A DNA stretch of 61,249 nt from Akkermansiaceae bacterium (GCA_903888515.1 CAISTY010000084.1:1-61249), one strand, 5' to 3'; shown: positions 42,075 to 52,168, numbered from the stretch's first letter. Translations and numbers: made by a program. The notes: generated from the sequence alone by a model not told the origin.

Positions 42075-43604
42075 ATGCCTGCCCCCAGTGAGCCGGAAAA
42101 ATTCTCCATCGACGAAATGATGGAGCGCCTGCAAAGCCCTCCGCCGGAAGATCCGGTCGATGCGGGCGAACTCGTCGTCCGGGCGGATGGCAGCCAGGCG
42201 ATACGGGTGCGCAAGCGCAAACGCCGGACCCTGCAACCCCACAAGGAGGAGCTCCGGCGCGTGCGGCGTGCCCGCATGATCCAGGTTTCCGTGGTTCTGG
42301 TCCTTATTCTGTTAGTCGTGGGCAGCGCGGGCATCGCCGTCGTCGTCGCCAACAGCGCGCCGTTCCGTGAGAAACTGCTGCGTGACATCGCCTGGAACAG
42401 CGGCGCAACCGTCGAGACCGAGCAAATCCGCATCAACCCGTCCAGCGTGCATGCCAGACGACTGGCTCTATCCTGGCCGGCAGGCAACGTTCTCCGTAGC
42501 CTCACTCTGGAAAACATTCGGGCTGATATCTCACTCTCCAGCTTTTTGGGCAAGCCGCTGCATGGGGAGGAAATGAGCGCCTCTGAGGGCACCCTGAATC
42601 TGCGGATCCCGCAAGCGGACGAACTCTCGCGCAACGTGCCCGATATCGCTTCCCCCCCCCCGCAAATCCGCTACATGAGTTATGTCATCCCGAGGGCTCA
42701 GATGTTGCTCGGTGATCCCGCGGCTCCCTTCATCCGCATGGCGAATTCGGAATGCTCCTTCATTCCGCACAGTCTGAACGGCCGCCCCCAGTTGCTTTTT
42801 CACCGCGGTGACATCACCATCAACGGCTGGCCGAAACTGCGGATGGACCGCTCGCACATCGAGTTCCGCGGCACCGAGGTGGATATTGTCGGCATGCGCC
42901 TCCTGCATGAAACCGACAACCGGGGCGTGTTCGAACTCTCCGGAACGGTTTATCCCTACGCCGCCGACCGCGCGTCCATTCTTGCCGCGCACCTTGAATC
43001 CTACCTCCTGGCCGGCATTGCGGGACCCGAAATGGGCAAGCTTTTCGCAGGAAGAATCGATTCACAAGCGAACAGCAAGTCCCATTACTTTTCTTTCACC
43101 CCGGCTGCGGATCACGGCGCGTTGTTTGCCATCTCGTTTCGCAACTCTCTCGTTTCCCCCTTCGAAATCAAAAGGTTTCCGTTTCTTTTCGGACTCTCCC
43201 AGACTCTGGGGGATGATTGGTTCGAACGTCCCGTGTTTGCAGGCGACGTCAGCGGGGTGCTGCGCCGCATGGGCGGTCAAGTGACCCTCAGCGATCTCAG
43301 TTTCGAACAACCGGGACGCATGGCCTTGCAGGGCACCGTGATCATGGCTCCTGACCTGAAACTCTCTGGAAATCTCAAGATCGGCATCGCGGAAGCCGCA
43401 TTCCAATCCGCCAGAAGCCGCCTTCTCGACTCGATGTTCGGCCCGCCGCGGGAAGGTTTCCGCTGGATCACCTTGAAAATCGGCGGCACCACCGCCGCTC
43501 CCACCGACAACTTCAAAGATCTTTTTACAGCCGCCGAATCCACGAATAAACCCACTCCAAGCACCGGAATCCCGACTTTCGAAGAACTGACCCAACCGAA
43601 ATAG
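42075..43604 (+). CDS. AsmA-like inner-membrane-anchored protein with C10 tract
   Basis: The 509-aa protein has a cytoplasmic basic N-terminus (KRKRRTLQPHKEELRRVRRAR), one membrane helix at ~68-92 (VSVVLVLILLVVGSAGIAVVV) and a long beta-rich periplasmic part with strands such as AQVETEQI-like VETEQIRINPSSVHARRLAL and DISLSSFLGKPL. This resembles AsmA/TamB-type bridge proteins, at low similarity. Ten consecutive C at 42652-42661, encoding Ser-Pro-Pro-Pro near residue 195, are prone to slippage and would frameshift the protein early. It starts 39 nt after the secretin stop and is probably co-transcribed. Confidence 0.6.
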   Translation: MPAPSEPEKFSIDEMMERLQSPPPEDPVDAGELVVRADGSQAIRVRKRKRRTLQPHKEELRRVRRARMIQVSVVLVLILLVVGSAGIAVVVANSAPFREKLLRDIAWNSGATVETEQIRINPSSVHARRLALSWPAGNVLRSLTLENIRADISLSSFLGKPLHGEEMSASEGTLNLRIPQADELSRNVPDIASPPPQIRYMSYVIPRAQMLLGDPAAPFIRMANSECSFIPHSLNGRPQLLFHRGDITINGWPKLRMDRSHIEFRGTEVDIVGMRLLHETDNRGVFELSGTVYPYAADRASILAAHLESYLLAGIAGPEMGKLFAGRIDSQANSKSHYFSFTPAADHGALFAISFRNSLVSPFEIKRFPFLFGLSQTLGDDWFERPVFAGDVSGVLRRMGGQVTLSDLSFEQPGRMALQGTVIMAPDLKLSGNLKIGIAEAAFQSARSRLLDSMFGPPREGFRWITLKIGGTTAAPTDNFKDLFTAAESTNKPTPSTGIPTFEELTQPK

Positions 43605-43812
43605 CAACCGAAACAAAACCTCCAACCCACGCCCGGCCCGAACAGCAAGGGGTTCGCGACTTTAGCCGCCCCCAAATTGAAAAAACCGGGATTTTGTTGC
43701 AGTACAAGATGGCGTTTCCTCCGATTCTCGTCCATCATGAATTGCCGACTTGTCAGATTCTGCCAAGGCAGGTGAATCTGCCATCCATCGACCCCAACCA
43801 AACCACAAAACC

Positions 43813-44409
43813 ATGCAAACCACCAACGTCAATCTGCCGATCACCGTCACGGTCCGGCACGAGCAAGTGACCGATGCGCTCCGTGATCATGCCCACCGGA
43901 AAATCGAGAGTCTTCATCTCGATTACCCGCGAATCATCGAAGCCAAAGCCATCCTCGACGTCCACAAAAACCGGCATGTCGCCGAAATCATCCTCTATTG
44001 CGCCAATCACATCACCATCGAAGCCCACACCGAAGGCAAGGATATGTATGCTGCGCTCGACGAAACGATCGAGAAAATCGCCCGCCGCATGCGCAAACAC
44101 AAGACGCGCCTGCTCAAGAAACACCGACCACACCGCAACGAAACAATCCGTCACCTCGACGAACGCTACTTCAACGAGGAAGCTTTGGATCACCCGGAAA
44201 ACGCCGATAACGATCCCGTCCCCTACATCGTGCATCCCGACCAGTATGCGATCCGTTCGATGTTCAAGGAGGACGCCATCATGCAACTTGAACTCTCCGA
44301 CCGCCCGTTCGTGCTGTATAAGAGTGCCCGCCGCGGTTGCCTGTCGATCATCTACCGCCGCAAGGACGGCGAATACTCGGCCATCGATATCAAGGATGAG
44401 GTTCTCTGA
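43813..44409 (+). CDS. hpf: Ribosome hibernation-promoting factor, long form
   Basis: The 198-aa protein is the long HPF that dimerises 70S ribosomes into inactive 100S particles. The N-terminal RaiA-like domain is VNLPITVTVRHEQVTDAL with KIESLHLDYPRIIEAKAIL, and YAALDETIEKIARRMRKHK. The C-terminal dimerisation domain is KDAIMQLELSDRPFVLYKS-like, with RRKDGEYSAIDI near the end. The start is set at MQTTNVNLPI. An open frame 63 nt upstream is intergenic. Confidence 0.92.
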   Translation: MQTTNVNLPITVTVRHEQVTDALRDHAHRKIESLHLDYPRIIEAKAILDVHKNRHVAEIILYCANHITIEAHTEGKDMYAALDETIEKIARRMRKHKTRLLKKHRPHRNETIRHLDERYFNEEALDHPENADNDPVPYIVHPDQYAIRSMFKEDAIMQLELSDRPFVLYKSARRGCLSIIYRRKDGEYSAIDIKDEVL

Positions 44410-44478
44410 TCCCTTGCAAAAAAAACCCGAAACTCGCCGCTTTACAAGGTGGGTTTCGGCACCCATAGTGCCGCGCCC

Positions 44479-44979
44479 ATGAATCTAGCTGCGATTGACT
44501 GGCTCTCCATTAGCATCAACCTCCTGTTGGTGGTCTTTGTAATTGTCTGCCTCCTGATGATCTTGCTCGTCCTGATGCAACGCCCGAAACAGGAAGGTCT
44601 GGGTGCCGCTTTCGGTGCCGGCGTGACGGATCAGGTCTTCGGTGCCCGCACGACCAACGTCCTGCAGCGCGGCACGGTGTACCTCGGTTCGCTGTTTTTC
44701 CTCTTGAGTCTTACGCTGGCAGTCCTGATCGGACACAAGAATAAAAAAATCAGCATGCTCCCTGCCAAACCCCCGGTCGCAAAAGTGGAATCAACCGTCC
44801 CCGTCGAAACAAAACAAGAACCCGAAACGCCGAAGTCACTCAGCGACGAATTGCCCAAGGATCCAAGCCCCGCCAAGGACGTCCCCCCGGCACCTCCGAT
44901 TCCCGCAGACACCCCCGCCAAGGAGGCAGCCCCGGCACCTCCCGCAGGCACTTCGCTGGAAAAATCCGGCGAACCTTGA
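44479..44979 (+). CDS. secG: Preprotein translocase subunit SecG
   Basis: The 166-aa protein has two membrane helices (SINLLLVVFVIVCLLMILLV and TVYLGSLFFLLSLTLAVLIG) separated by the conserved loop MQRPKQEGLGAAFG. It carries an unusual ~80-residue C-terminal tail rich in Lys, Pro and Ala (E. coli SecG is 110 aa). It supports SecYE-mediated export. A 7-bp hairpin CCGAAAC/GTTTCGG (44427-44459) preceded by A8 lies just upstream and could separate it from hpf or affect its translation. Confidence 0.9.
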   Translation: MNLAAIDWLSISINLLLVVFVIVCLLMILLVLMQRPKQEGLGAAFGAGVTDQVFGARTTNVLQRGTVYLGSLFFLLSLTLAVLIGHKNKKISMLPAKPPVAKVESTVPVETKQEPETPKSLSDELPKDPSPAKDVPPAPPIPADTPAKEAAPAPPAGTSLEKSGEP

Positions 44980-44991
44980 CGCTGTCCTACG

Positions 44992-46317
44992 GTGACGGAT
45001 GCCGCTCATGAGGATCACGACGTGCCGGTTTGGGCACGTGATGACGCATTCCCTATCGCACCGCAGGGTTGGGGATGGGTGGATTTCAAAGGCAAAATCC
45101 ATGCGTGTGAATCGTTAGAGTCTCTGATCGACGCCATCCGCCACGACCATGATGCGGGCGTGAACTTGGTTTGGATGCCCGGGCGCGATCACATGATCCT
45201 GCCCGAAGAACTGCCAGGCGCTGCGGATGCGGTGCTCGCCACGCGCCAACGCGACGCAGCCGCAAATCTGCTCCATTCGTTGGAAAACCTCCGTTGGTTC
45301 GGCGGCTTGCTCGCGGCAGTCGCCGTTTACATGATCTATCAGGGCTGGAACTTCGCACCGCGCGGCGTCGCACTTGCGGAACGTCTGGGCTTCGCCTTGC
45401 ACGCGATGCTCGCCTCAATGTCGATCGGCATCACCCTGCTGATGTTCCTGGTTTTCGCCTTCATCCCATGGTATCAGGCACGCCAGCGGCTCCGCGAACT
45501 CGCGCGCAGTACCGATGGTGACATCGCCGCCGGAGTGCCCGTGCTGCGCTTCGAAACCTGGCTGCACGATCAAAAATCCCCGATCACGAAAATGTTCCTC
45601 GGCCTGATCACCTTGGTGGCACTGACGCAATTGTTAGGCGAGGTAAAAACCGCAGGCTGGGCCGGGTGGATGTCGATTTTCCACAATTGGCAGGGGGTAT
45701 CCGCAGCGGGCTTGGTGAAGGACCGCTACCTGCACGGCGATTGGTGGCGGCTGTTCACCGCACCGTTCCTGCACGGCAACCTGGTGCACTTCCTGATGAA
45801 CGCGGCGGCCATACTCTATCTGGGAAAACGCCTTGAGGTCTTCGCCCGCTGGCCACACCTGTCACTTGTGTTTCTGTTCGCGGCTTGCGTCGGCGGCATG
45901 GCGTCCGCACGCTTCGTGCAGGCTCCCTCGGTGGGCATTTCCGGCGGCCTGATGGGATGGCTTGGATTCCTGCTCGTGTTTGAAGCACTCCACGGCCGCT
46001 TGATCCCCCGCAAGGCGAATCGACGCCTGCTCGCCGGCACCCTGCTCACCGGTCTCGTCGGCCTGATAGGCTATCGTTTCATCGACAACGCCGCCCACCT
46101 CGGCGGTCTGCTCGCCGGCATGCTCTATGCGGTGATCGTTTTCCCGAAATCCGCCTCGCCCAACCGTCCTGATTCCACCGTCACCGACCACATCGCCGGC
46201 GCTGCCGCTCTTGGCATCCTGATCCTCTCCGCCCTGTTCGCCATGGTGAAAATCAATGGAAACATCGTGGGCAACCCGCCGCTAAACACCGACCACGAGG
46301 TCAATGGCCGCTGGTGA
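44992..46317 (+). CDS. Rhomboid-family intramembrane serine protease
   Basis: The 441-aa protein starts at GTG, 12 nt after secG. An N-terminal cytoplasmic segment has a GWGWVDFKGKIHACESLESL strand pattern. Two helices follow, then the rhomboid core: WWRLFTAPFLHGNLVHFLMN (the conserved HxxxN helix), the catalytic Ser in SVGISGGLMGWLGF near residue 317, and the catalytic His in DNAAHLGGLLAGM near 368. Both residues of the dyad are present, so it should be active. It cleaves transmembrane segments of unknown partners. Confidence 0.9.
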   Translation: MTDAAHEDHDVPVWARDDAFPIAPQGWGWVDFKGKIHACESLESLIDAIRHDHDAGVNLVWMPGRDHMILPEELPGAADAVLATRQRDAAANLLHSLENLRWFGGLLAAVAVYMIYQGWNFAPRGVALAERLGFALHAMLASMSIGITLLMFLVFAFIPWYQARQRLRELARSTDGDIAAGVPVLRFETWLHDQKSPITKMFLGLITLVALTQLLGEVKTAGWAGWMSIFHNWQGVSAAGLVKDRYLHGDWWRLFTAPFLHGNLVHFLMNAAAILYLGKRLEVFARWPHLSLVFLFAACVGGMASARFVQAPSVGISGGLMGWLGFLLVFEALHGRLIPRKANRRLLAGTLLTGLVGLIGYRFIDNAAHLGGLLAGMLYAVIVFPKSASPNRPDSTVTDHIAGAAALGILILSALFAMVKINGNIVGNPPLNTDHEVNGRW

Positions 46318-46809
46318 TCGCCCTGACAGCGGAAGGGCTGTCGGAAGGGATTGCAGCGCCGGGTCAGAATCCCGCAACTCAAGCAAAACGAGCAACTTCC
46401 AAATCACGTGGATTCCGGACTGATTTGCCACCGAAAATACGCCGCTTGGAACGCGGTGCATGACAAAGCCATTTCCGGCACGCGCCCGTGGACCGTCTAT
46501 GGTGAGTGCGCGATCATGGTGAAAAAGCCACTCATTACAATCCGAACGGCAGCATCCAACCAACAAACTTGTTCCAGACGGGGTTGTCGAGTTGAGCCAT
46601 TCGCATCCATTAAAGTGCAATCCACTGTGGTTGTGTGGCTTATGATTAGAAACCTGTGGGTTTTCCCAGCGTTCGCCAGGGCAAAAAAAAATCGAAAAAA
46701 AACTTGCCTACCGGTGGGTAGAGAGATTAACTCATCTCACACGTTTGGTCGATGAGCTTAAGTCGACCTACTGACAACTTCAAATTTCAAAGTGCCAATC
46801 GTGAAATTC
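46318..46809. promoter_or_regulatory. Long A/T-rich upstream region of the PATR/PEP-CTERM gene
   Basis: This ~490-nt gap has no supported gene. The last 140 nt are notably A/T-rich for this genome. They hold A9 and A8 runs at 46683-46702, a small hairpin CTACC-ggtg-GGTAG at 46708-46721, and GAGAT-taactc-ATCTC at about 46722-46738. These suggest a regulatory or attenuating region for the surface protein downstream. No firm -35/-10 pair could be assigned. Confidence 0.4.
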
Positions 46810-48405
46810 ATGTCCACAAAACGAGTTGCCTACAGCAGTTCCGGCACGGGTAGGGTGATCGCTGTCTTCGTTACGGCACTGCTGGCGGCATTGGCTGGCT
46901 CCGCGCACGCGGCGACACAGTACGCCACCGGCAATTTCATTTGGAATAATGGCATCACTGCGAAATGGGGACCGTCTGGCGGGCCTTATACATCGGTGTG
47001 GACCACTGGAAATGATGCGGTCTTCCAAGGCACCGCTGGCACGGTAAGCGTCGCCGCCACAGAAGCCACTGCGCACAACCTCACCTTTACCACCACTGGC
47101 TTCAAGATCAGCAGTGGCACGCTGACACTCAATGCCGCCACCCCGACAATCTCAACAGGAACAGGCATCACGGCCACGATCAACTCCGTGATCGCAGGCA
47201 CCGCAGGCCTCACCAAATCCGGGGCGGGCACACTCATCCTTGGCGGCAGCAATAGCTATACCGGTACCCTGGCGATTGATGCCGGCATCCTTTCAGTGGC
47301 CAACCTTGCGGATAGCGGCACCGGCTCTAACGGAGATGGCGCAATCAAAATCGGGTCTGGGACCAACACCTCCGAATTAATCTACACAGGCAGCGGTGCA
47401 ACACTCACACGCCAAATCAATCTGGCGGGCAGCTCCGGCGGTGGCAAGATCACTAACAACAGCGTCACGGGTACACTTGATTTCACCAATGCCAATTTCT
47501 TCAGTGCCGTGGCAATCGGTGCCAAGACACTCACCCTGCAGGGCTCCAACGGTGGAACCATCTCGGGCAAGATTGAAGACGGCGGCGGCAACGTCAAACT
47601 GACCAAGGCGGGTGCCGGCACTTGGACCCTCACCGGCTCCAATACCTACACCGGTGCCACCACCATCAACGAGGGCACGCTGGAAATCGGCAACGGCAAT
47701 ACGACGGGATCGCTCTCGACGAGCAGCAGCATTACCAATAACGGCATGCTGGCCTTCAACCGGTCTAACACGATCACGCAAGGCACCGACTTCAACAGTT
47801 CCATTTCGGGCACAGGAGGAGTCGTCCAAAAAGGCAGCGGCACCACGATCTTCACCGGCTCCAACGATTACGCCGGCACCACCACAGTCAGTGCTGGCAC
47901 CTTGTTGGTCAACGGTTCGATTGATGGCACGGGCGAGGTCCTCGTCGAGTCGGGCGCGATCTTGGGCGGCACCGGTTATATCGCCGGCGCGGTGAATGTC
48001 AGCGGCACCTTGGCACCCGGCAACGGCAGTGGCATCGGCACCCTGAGCTTCGGACAAACGCTCAGCCTCAGCGACCTCGCGATCTTCGAGATCGATCCCA
48101 ACTTGGCATTGGGCCTAAATGCCGATCTCGCCAACGTCATCGGTGACCTTAGCTACGGCGGTCATCTCAACGTGGTTGCGTTGAACAACACGTTTGCGGC
48201 AGGCATGCAGTTCAAGCTCTTTGAAGCCGCCACGTATAACGGATCCTTCACCATGCCGATCACCCTGCCGGTTCTTCCCATCGGTTGGTACTGGGTGGAC
48301 GAACTCACCACCAATGGCACTCTCACGGTCATTCCCGAGCCGGGTGCGGCCCTGTTGGGTGGCATCGGCATGCTGCTGCTGCTGCGCCGCCGCCGCAGCG
48401 CTTGA
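46810..48405 (+). CDS. Autotransporter-repeat (PATR) surface protein with PEP-CTERM anchor
   Basis: The 531-aa protein starts at MSTKRVAYSSSG; GTG codons at 46792 and 46801 are alternatives. It has a signal peptide ending ALAGSAHAATQ. At least three passenger-associated repeats form a beta-helix: GAGTLILGGSNSYTGTLAI, GAGTWTLTGSNTYTGATTI and GSGTTIFTGSNDYAGTTTV. No autotransporter barrel is present. Instead the C-terminus is a PEP-CTERM signal (VIPEPGAALLGGIGMLLLL followed by RRRRSA) for exosortase processing. It is likely a surface or exopolysaccharide-associated protein. Confidence 0.88.
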   Translation: MSTKRVAYSSSGTGRVIAVFVTALLAALAGSAHAATQYATGNFIWNNGITAKWGPSGGPYTSVWTTGNDAVFQGTAGTVSVAATEATAHNLTFTTTGFKISSGTLTLNAATPTISTGTGITATINSVIAGTAGLTKSGAGTLILGGSNSYTGTLAIDAGILSVANLADSGTGSNGDGAIKIGSGTNTSELIYTGSGATLTRQINLAGSSGGGKITNNSVTGTLDFTNANFFSAVAIGAKTLTLQGSNGGTISGKIEDGGGNVKLTKAGAGTWTLTGSNTYTGATTINEGTLEIGNGNTTGSLSTSSSITNNGMLAFNRSNTITQGTDFNSSISGTGGVVQKGSGTTIFTGSNDYAGTTTVSAGTLLVNGSIDGTGEVLVESGAILGGTGYIAGAVNVSGTLAPGNGSGIGTLSFGQTLSLSDLAIFEIDPNLALGLNADLANVIGDLSYGGHLNVVALNNTFAAGMQFKLFEAATYNGSFTMPITLPVLPIGWYWVDELTTNGTLTVIPEPGAALLGGIGMLLLLRRRRSA

Positions 48406-48496
48406 TGGATCCCGCATTGCGCGCCGCCCATCGATATCCGGCTGACTTTGGCGTTTTACGTCAGCCCTGCCAGCGCCCATGCTCGGTCGCGTTACC

Positions 48497-49525
48497 ATGA
48501 TGAGCGATGAACCACCCCGCCCGCCCAGGCGCAAACGCTACAGTGGCAAAAACCCGCGTCGCTTCGAGGAAAAATACAAGGAACATGATGCCGCGCGTTT
48601 TCCCGAAACGATAGCCCAAGTGATGGCAGCCGGCAAAACCCCTGCCGGTTCACACATACCCGTGCTCGTGGACGCTTGCCTCGACGCGCTCGCCCTGCAT
48701 CCGGGAATGACCGGCGTGGACGCCACCCTTGGCTATGGAGGGCACGCCATGAGAATATTACAAAAAATCATCCCCGGCGGAAAATTGATCGGACTCGACC
48801 AGGATCCCATCGAACTGCCGAAAGCCGAACAGCGCCTGCGTCAGGCAGGCTTCGACGAGCATGACTTCGCGGCGGTCCGCTCGAACCACGCGGGAATGAA
48901 AAAAGCGTTGGACCGGCACGGGCTTGCCGCCGTGGATTTCGTCTTCGCCGATCTCGGGTGCTCGTCGATGCAATTTGACGACCCTGTACGTGGCTTCAGT
49001 TGCAAGCATGCAGGACCGCTCGATATGCGCATGAATCCACACCGCGGAATGTCCGCCGCCGCGTGGTTGGCACGCACCACCCCGGAGAAGATGGCAACCG
49101 CCCTCCACGAGCACGCGGACGAACCCCGCGCCGAATCACTCGCCGCTGCCCTCGCCGGGCGCGTGTTTCTAACAACCATGGAGCTTGCGACGGCGGTCCG
49201 CGCGGCTGTTAGAGCGGCGGACGATGACATCGACCTCACCGTGCGCCGCGTCTTCCAAGCGGTTAGAATCGCGGTGAACGACGAGTTCGGAGCACTCGAC
49301 GCGTTCCTCAGAGTGCTGCCGGATTGCTTGAATTCGGCAGGCCGCGTCGCCATCATCACCTTCCACTCGGGTGAAGACCGCCGGGTCAAACAATCCCTGC
49401 AAGCGGGCTTGCGTTGCGGGGTTTTCTCCGCCATCAGCGATGGCGTCGTCACCGCCAGTCCGGAGGAACGCCGCCGCAACCCACGCAGCACCCCGGCCAA
49501 ACTCCGCTGGGCCATCCGCGCATGA
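48497..49525 (+). CDS. rsmH: 16S rRNA m4C1402 methyltransferase RsmH (MraW)
   Basis: The 342-aa protein has an ~50-residue basic N-terminal extension before HIPVLVDACLDAL. The SAM motif is GVDATLGYGGHAMRIL, followed by LIGLDQDPIELP. The family motif reads FADLGCSSMQFDDPVRGFS (E. coli has DLGVSSPQLDDAERGFS) and the C-terminal AIITFHSGEDRRVKQ is present. It methylates N4 of C1402 in 16S rRNA. It sits ahead of the mre cluster, not in an mra/fts operon. Confidence 0.9.
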   Translation: MMSDEPPRPPRRKRYSGKNPRRFEEKYKEHDAARFPETIAQVMAAGKTPAGSHIPVLVDACLDALALHPGMTGVDATLGYGGHAMRILQKIIPGGKLIGLDQDPIELPKAEQRLRQAGFDEHDFAAVRSNHAGMKKALDRHGLAAVDFVFADLGCSSMQFDDPVRGFSCKHAGPLDMRMNPHRGMSAAAWLARTTPEKMATALHEHADEPRAESLAAALAGRVFLTTMELATAVRAAVRAADDDIDLTVRRVFQAVRIAVNDEFGALDAFLRVLPDCLNSAGRVAIITFHSGEDRRVKQSLQAGLRCGVFSAISDGVVTASPEERRRNPRSTPAKLRWAIRA

Positions 49526-49710
49526 ACACCCGGAATCGCAGATTCTGCCTTGACCTTGGGGCATGGACTTACGAAAGTCACCGCTTTCAGCGACAGCATC
49601 CCGCCCCCTCTCTTCGGTTCCGCCGGGTTTCCCCGACGGAATGAAGTGGTGTCTGGACACCATCGGAACACCTGGATTTTCAAGCAACTCTCTCATTTCC
49701 AACATCTTTC

Positions 49711-50739
49711 ATGTTCAAAAAACTCTTCGGAAATTTCTTTTCCAATGACATTGGCATCGACCTTGGCACGGCCAATACCCTGATCTACGTCAAGGACCAT
49801 GGCATCGTCTTGCGCGAGCCGTCGGTGGTCGCGGTGAAGGCAGGCACCAACGAAGTGCTTGCCGTCGGCGATGATGCCAAACGCATGCTCGGCCGCACCC
49901 CGGGCAATATTGTCGCGATTCGCCCGCTCAAGGATGGCGTGATCGCGGATTTCGAAGTCACCGAGGCGATGCTGCGTCACTTCATCCGCAAAGTGAACAA
50001 AGGCCGCCGCTCCAACCCCCGCGTCCTCATCGCCATCCCCTCGGGTATCACCGAAGTCGAACGCCGCGCGGTCCGCGAATCCGCCGAACAAGCGGGTGCA
50101 CGCGAGGTCTATCTGATAGAGGAGCCCATGGCTGCCGCCATCGGCGTCGGTCTGCCCGTGCAGGAAGCCTCCGGCAACATGATCGTGGACATCGGCGGCG
50201 GCACCACCGAAGTGGCCCTCATCTCGCTCTCCGGCATCGTTTACGCCCGCAGCGTGCGCACCGCCGGCGACGAACTCGACGAGGCCATCGTCCAATACAT
50301 GAAGCGCGCGTATAACCTGATGATAGGTGAACGCACGTCGGAGGAGATCAAAATCCGGCTCGGCTCGGCTGCTCCAGTGCCCAAGGAAATGACCATGGAA
50401 GTCAAAGGCCGCGATCTCGTCGCCGGTCTGCCAAAAACCATCACCATCACCTCCCAGGAAATCCGCGAGGCCATGGCGGACCCGCTGCGCACTATCGTGG
50501 ACGCGGTCCGCATCACTCTCGAACGATGCCCGCCGGAACTCGCCGCCGACCTTGTGGATCGCGGCATCGTCCTGGCTGGCGGCGGCGCGTTGCTCAAGGG
50601 GCTTGACCGCTTGCTGCGCGAAGAAACCGGGCTGCCGGTCCACATCGCCGAGGATCCCCTCAGCGCCGTGGCCGAAGGCACCGGCAAGGCGCTTCAGGAA
50701 CTTTCCCTCCTGAAACGGGTCACCAACAAGGACCGCTAA
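49711..50739 (+). CDS. mreB: Rod-shape-determining actin MreB
   Basis: The 342-aa protein begins [29 protein letters not shown], giving the amphipathic membrane helix and phosphate 1 loop. [29 protein letters not shown] and [15 protein letters not shown] are the remaining actin-fold nucleotide motifs. MreB organises lateral wall synthesis under the inner membrane. It is followed by mreC, mreD and PBP2 on the same strand with short gaps. Confidence 0.97.
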   Translation: MFKKLFGNFFSNDIGIDLGTANTLIYVKDHGIVLREPSVVAVKAGTNEVLAVGDDAKRMLGRTPGNIVAIRPLKDGVIADFEVTEAMLRHFIRKVNKGRRSNPRVLIAIPSGITEVERRAVRESAEQAGAREVYLIEEPMAAAIGVGLPVQEASGNMIVDIGGGTTEVALISLSGIVYARSVRTAGDELDEAIVQYMKRAYNLMIGERTSEEIKIRLGSAAPVPKEMTMEVKGRDLVAGLPKTITITSQEIREAMADPLRTIVDAVRITLERCPPELAADLVDRGIVLAGGGALLKGLDRLLREETGLPVHIAEDPLSAVAEGTGKALQELSLLKRVTNKDR

Positions 50740-50764
50740 GCGCGTCTTTGGGCAATTCCCGGCC

Positions 50765-51577
50765 ATGAAGCCGCTCAATCTCATCGCTTTGCTACTCTTT
50801 CTCGGAGGGGCCGTGTGGGCACTGACACGCAGCGACCGCACCGTGCGCGAAATCCAAAACGCCTACTATTCGGCGATGTCGCCTTTCTTGAAATCCGGCT
50901 CGAAAATGGAAACCCATGCCCGCGCGTTTCTCAAGGAAACCCGCCATTCCAAAGACCTCGAAACCGAACTCGAAGTCACCCACGAACAACTCGGACGCCT
51001 GCGTATCATCGCGTCGCGCCTGCACGCCCTCGAAACCGAAAATGAAGAACTCCGCCGCGCGCTGAACTTCAAAAAAATCGCTCCCTTCGACGTCATCGCC
51101 GCCCGCGTCATCCGCCGCAACCCCACCACTTGGTGGCAAACCCTCGAAATCGATGCCGGATCCAAACAAGGCATCCGCTCACATTTCGCCGTGCTCTCTA
51201 ACGATGGCGTCGTCGGCATGATAGACCGCATCGACAATGGCGGCGAGCGCTCGTCCGTGCTCCTGCTCACCGATGAAAAATGCCTGGTTTCGGCGCGGGT
51301 CGATGGCTCGCCCGAGGTCGGCATCCTCAGCGGCCAGCGCGGCGGCTTCGACGGCGTCCCGGTGCTGCGCTTGAAATTCCTTTCGTCCAATGCCGCCGTC
51401 CGTCCCGGTCAGCGTGTGTTTACCACCGGCCGGGGTGGCATTTTCCAGGCGAACATCCTCCTGGGAACCATTGATGCCGTGGAAAAAGGCGCTCTGGATT
51501 CCGAAGCTGTCGTCCGTCCCTCGGTGAACTTCGCGGATCTTGGCGCGGTATTCGTCATCTTGTCCCCCGATTCCTAA
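50765..51577 (+). CDS. mreC: Rod-shape protein MreC
   Basis: The 270-aa protein has a single N-terminal membrane helix (LNLIALLLFLGGAVWALT), then a coiled coil at ~45-95 (KDLETELEVTHEQLGRLRII), and the periplasmic double beta-barrel with WWQTLEIDAGSKQGIRSHFA and TTGRGGIFQANILLG. It connects MreB and MreD with PBP2. It starts 25 nt after mreB. Confidence 0.94.
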   Translation: MKPLNLIALLLFLGGAVWALTRSDRTVREIQNAYYSAMSPFLKSGSKMETHARAFLKETRHSKDLETELEVTHEQLGRLRIIASRLHALETENEELRRALNFKKIAPFDVIAARVIRRNPTTWWQTLEIDAGSKQGIRSHFAVLSNDGVVGMIDRIDNGGERSSVLLLTDEKCLVSARVDGSPEVGILSGQRGGFDGVPVLRLKFLSSNAAVRPGQRVFTTGRGGIFQANILLGTIDAVEKGALDSEAVVRPSVNFADLGAVFVILSPDS

Positions 51578-51583
51578 CTGCCT

Positions 51584-52168
51584 GTGTTCCGTTACTCGCT
51601 CATCACCCTGTTGCTTCTGCTAACCGCTTTCGTCGTCCAGCAGTTCCTGCCCGCGTTCACCGGTATCCACGATTCGCGCATCCTCATCGTCCAACTCGTC
51701 TTCCTCTGCAGCGCCGTCACCGTCGGCCATCGCACCATGCTCCTGCTCGCCTTCATCGGCGGCTTTTGTTGGGATGCACAATGCGCGCTCGGCCCGCACG
51801 GCGGTGACCCCGAAGTTTATACCCAGCAGGTCGAGTCCCTGCGCTTCGGTTACTCGATCCTGCTCTTCGGTGCCATGGGCGTCCTGATGCAAGGCATCCA
51901 GCCGCTCTTCAAACAGGGCAAGTGGCAGTTCTCCGCGCTGCTATCAGGTATCGCCGTGCTGCTCTATCTCGCCACCGAATACGCCATCATCAACTTCGTC
52001 CGCGGAAATTTCGTGCTCTCCAAAGCCACCGTCTATCAGATTGTTTTCACCTCCCTGCTCACCATGCTTTTTTCCCCGCTCATTTTCTGGTTGCTGTTCC
52101 GCATTGCGGAGGCTTGCGACCACTCGATCAACCCTGAAGCGGGCCGCCGCCGCCGCCACGCCTACTGA
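51584..52168 (+). CDS. mreD: MreD-like rod-shape membrane protein
   Basis: The 194-aa protein starts at GTG, 6 nt after mreC. It has about five hydrophobic helices (LITLLLLLTAFVVQQFLPAF, ILLFGAMGVLMQGI, FSALLSGIAVLLYLATEY, VFTSLLTMLFSPLIFWLLF). Sequence identity to MreD is not obvious by eye, and the call rests on topology, size and position between mreC and PBP2. Confidence 0.8.
   Translation: MFRYSLITLLLLLTAFVVQQFLPAFTGIHDSRILIVQLVFLCSAVTVGHRTMLLLAFIGGFCWDAQCALGPHGGDPEVYTQQVESLRFGYSILLFGAMGVLMQGIQPLFKQGKWQFSALLSGIAVLLYLATEYAIINFVRGNFVLSKATVYQIVFTSLLTMLFSPLIFWLLFRIAEACDHSINPEAGRRRRHAY

Noticed and set aside
44427..44459. Intrinsic terminator after hpf
   Set aside because: The 7-bp hairpin has its A tract on the wrong side for the plus strand, and no minus-strand gene is there to terminate.
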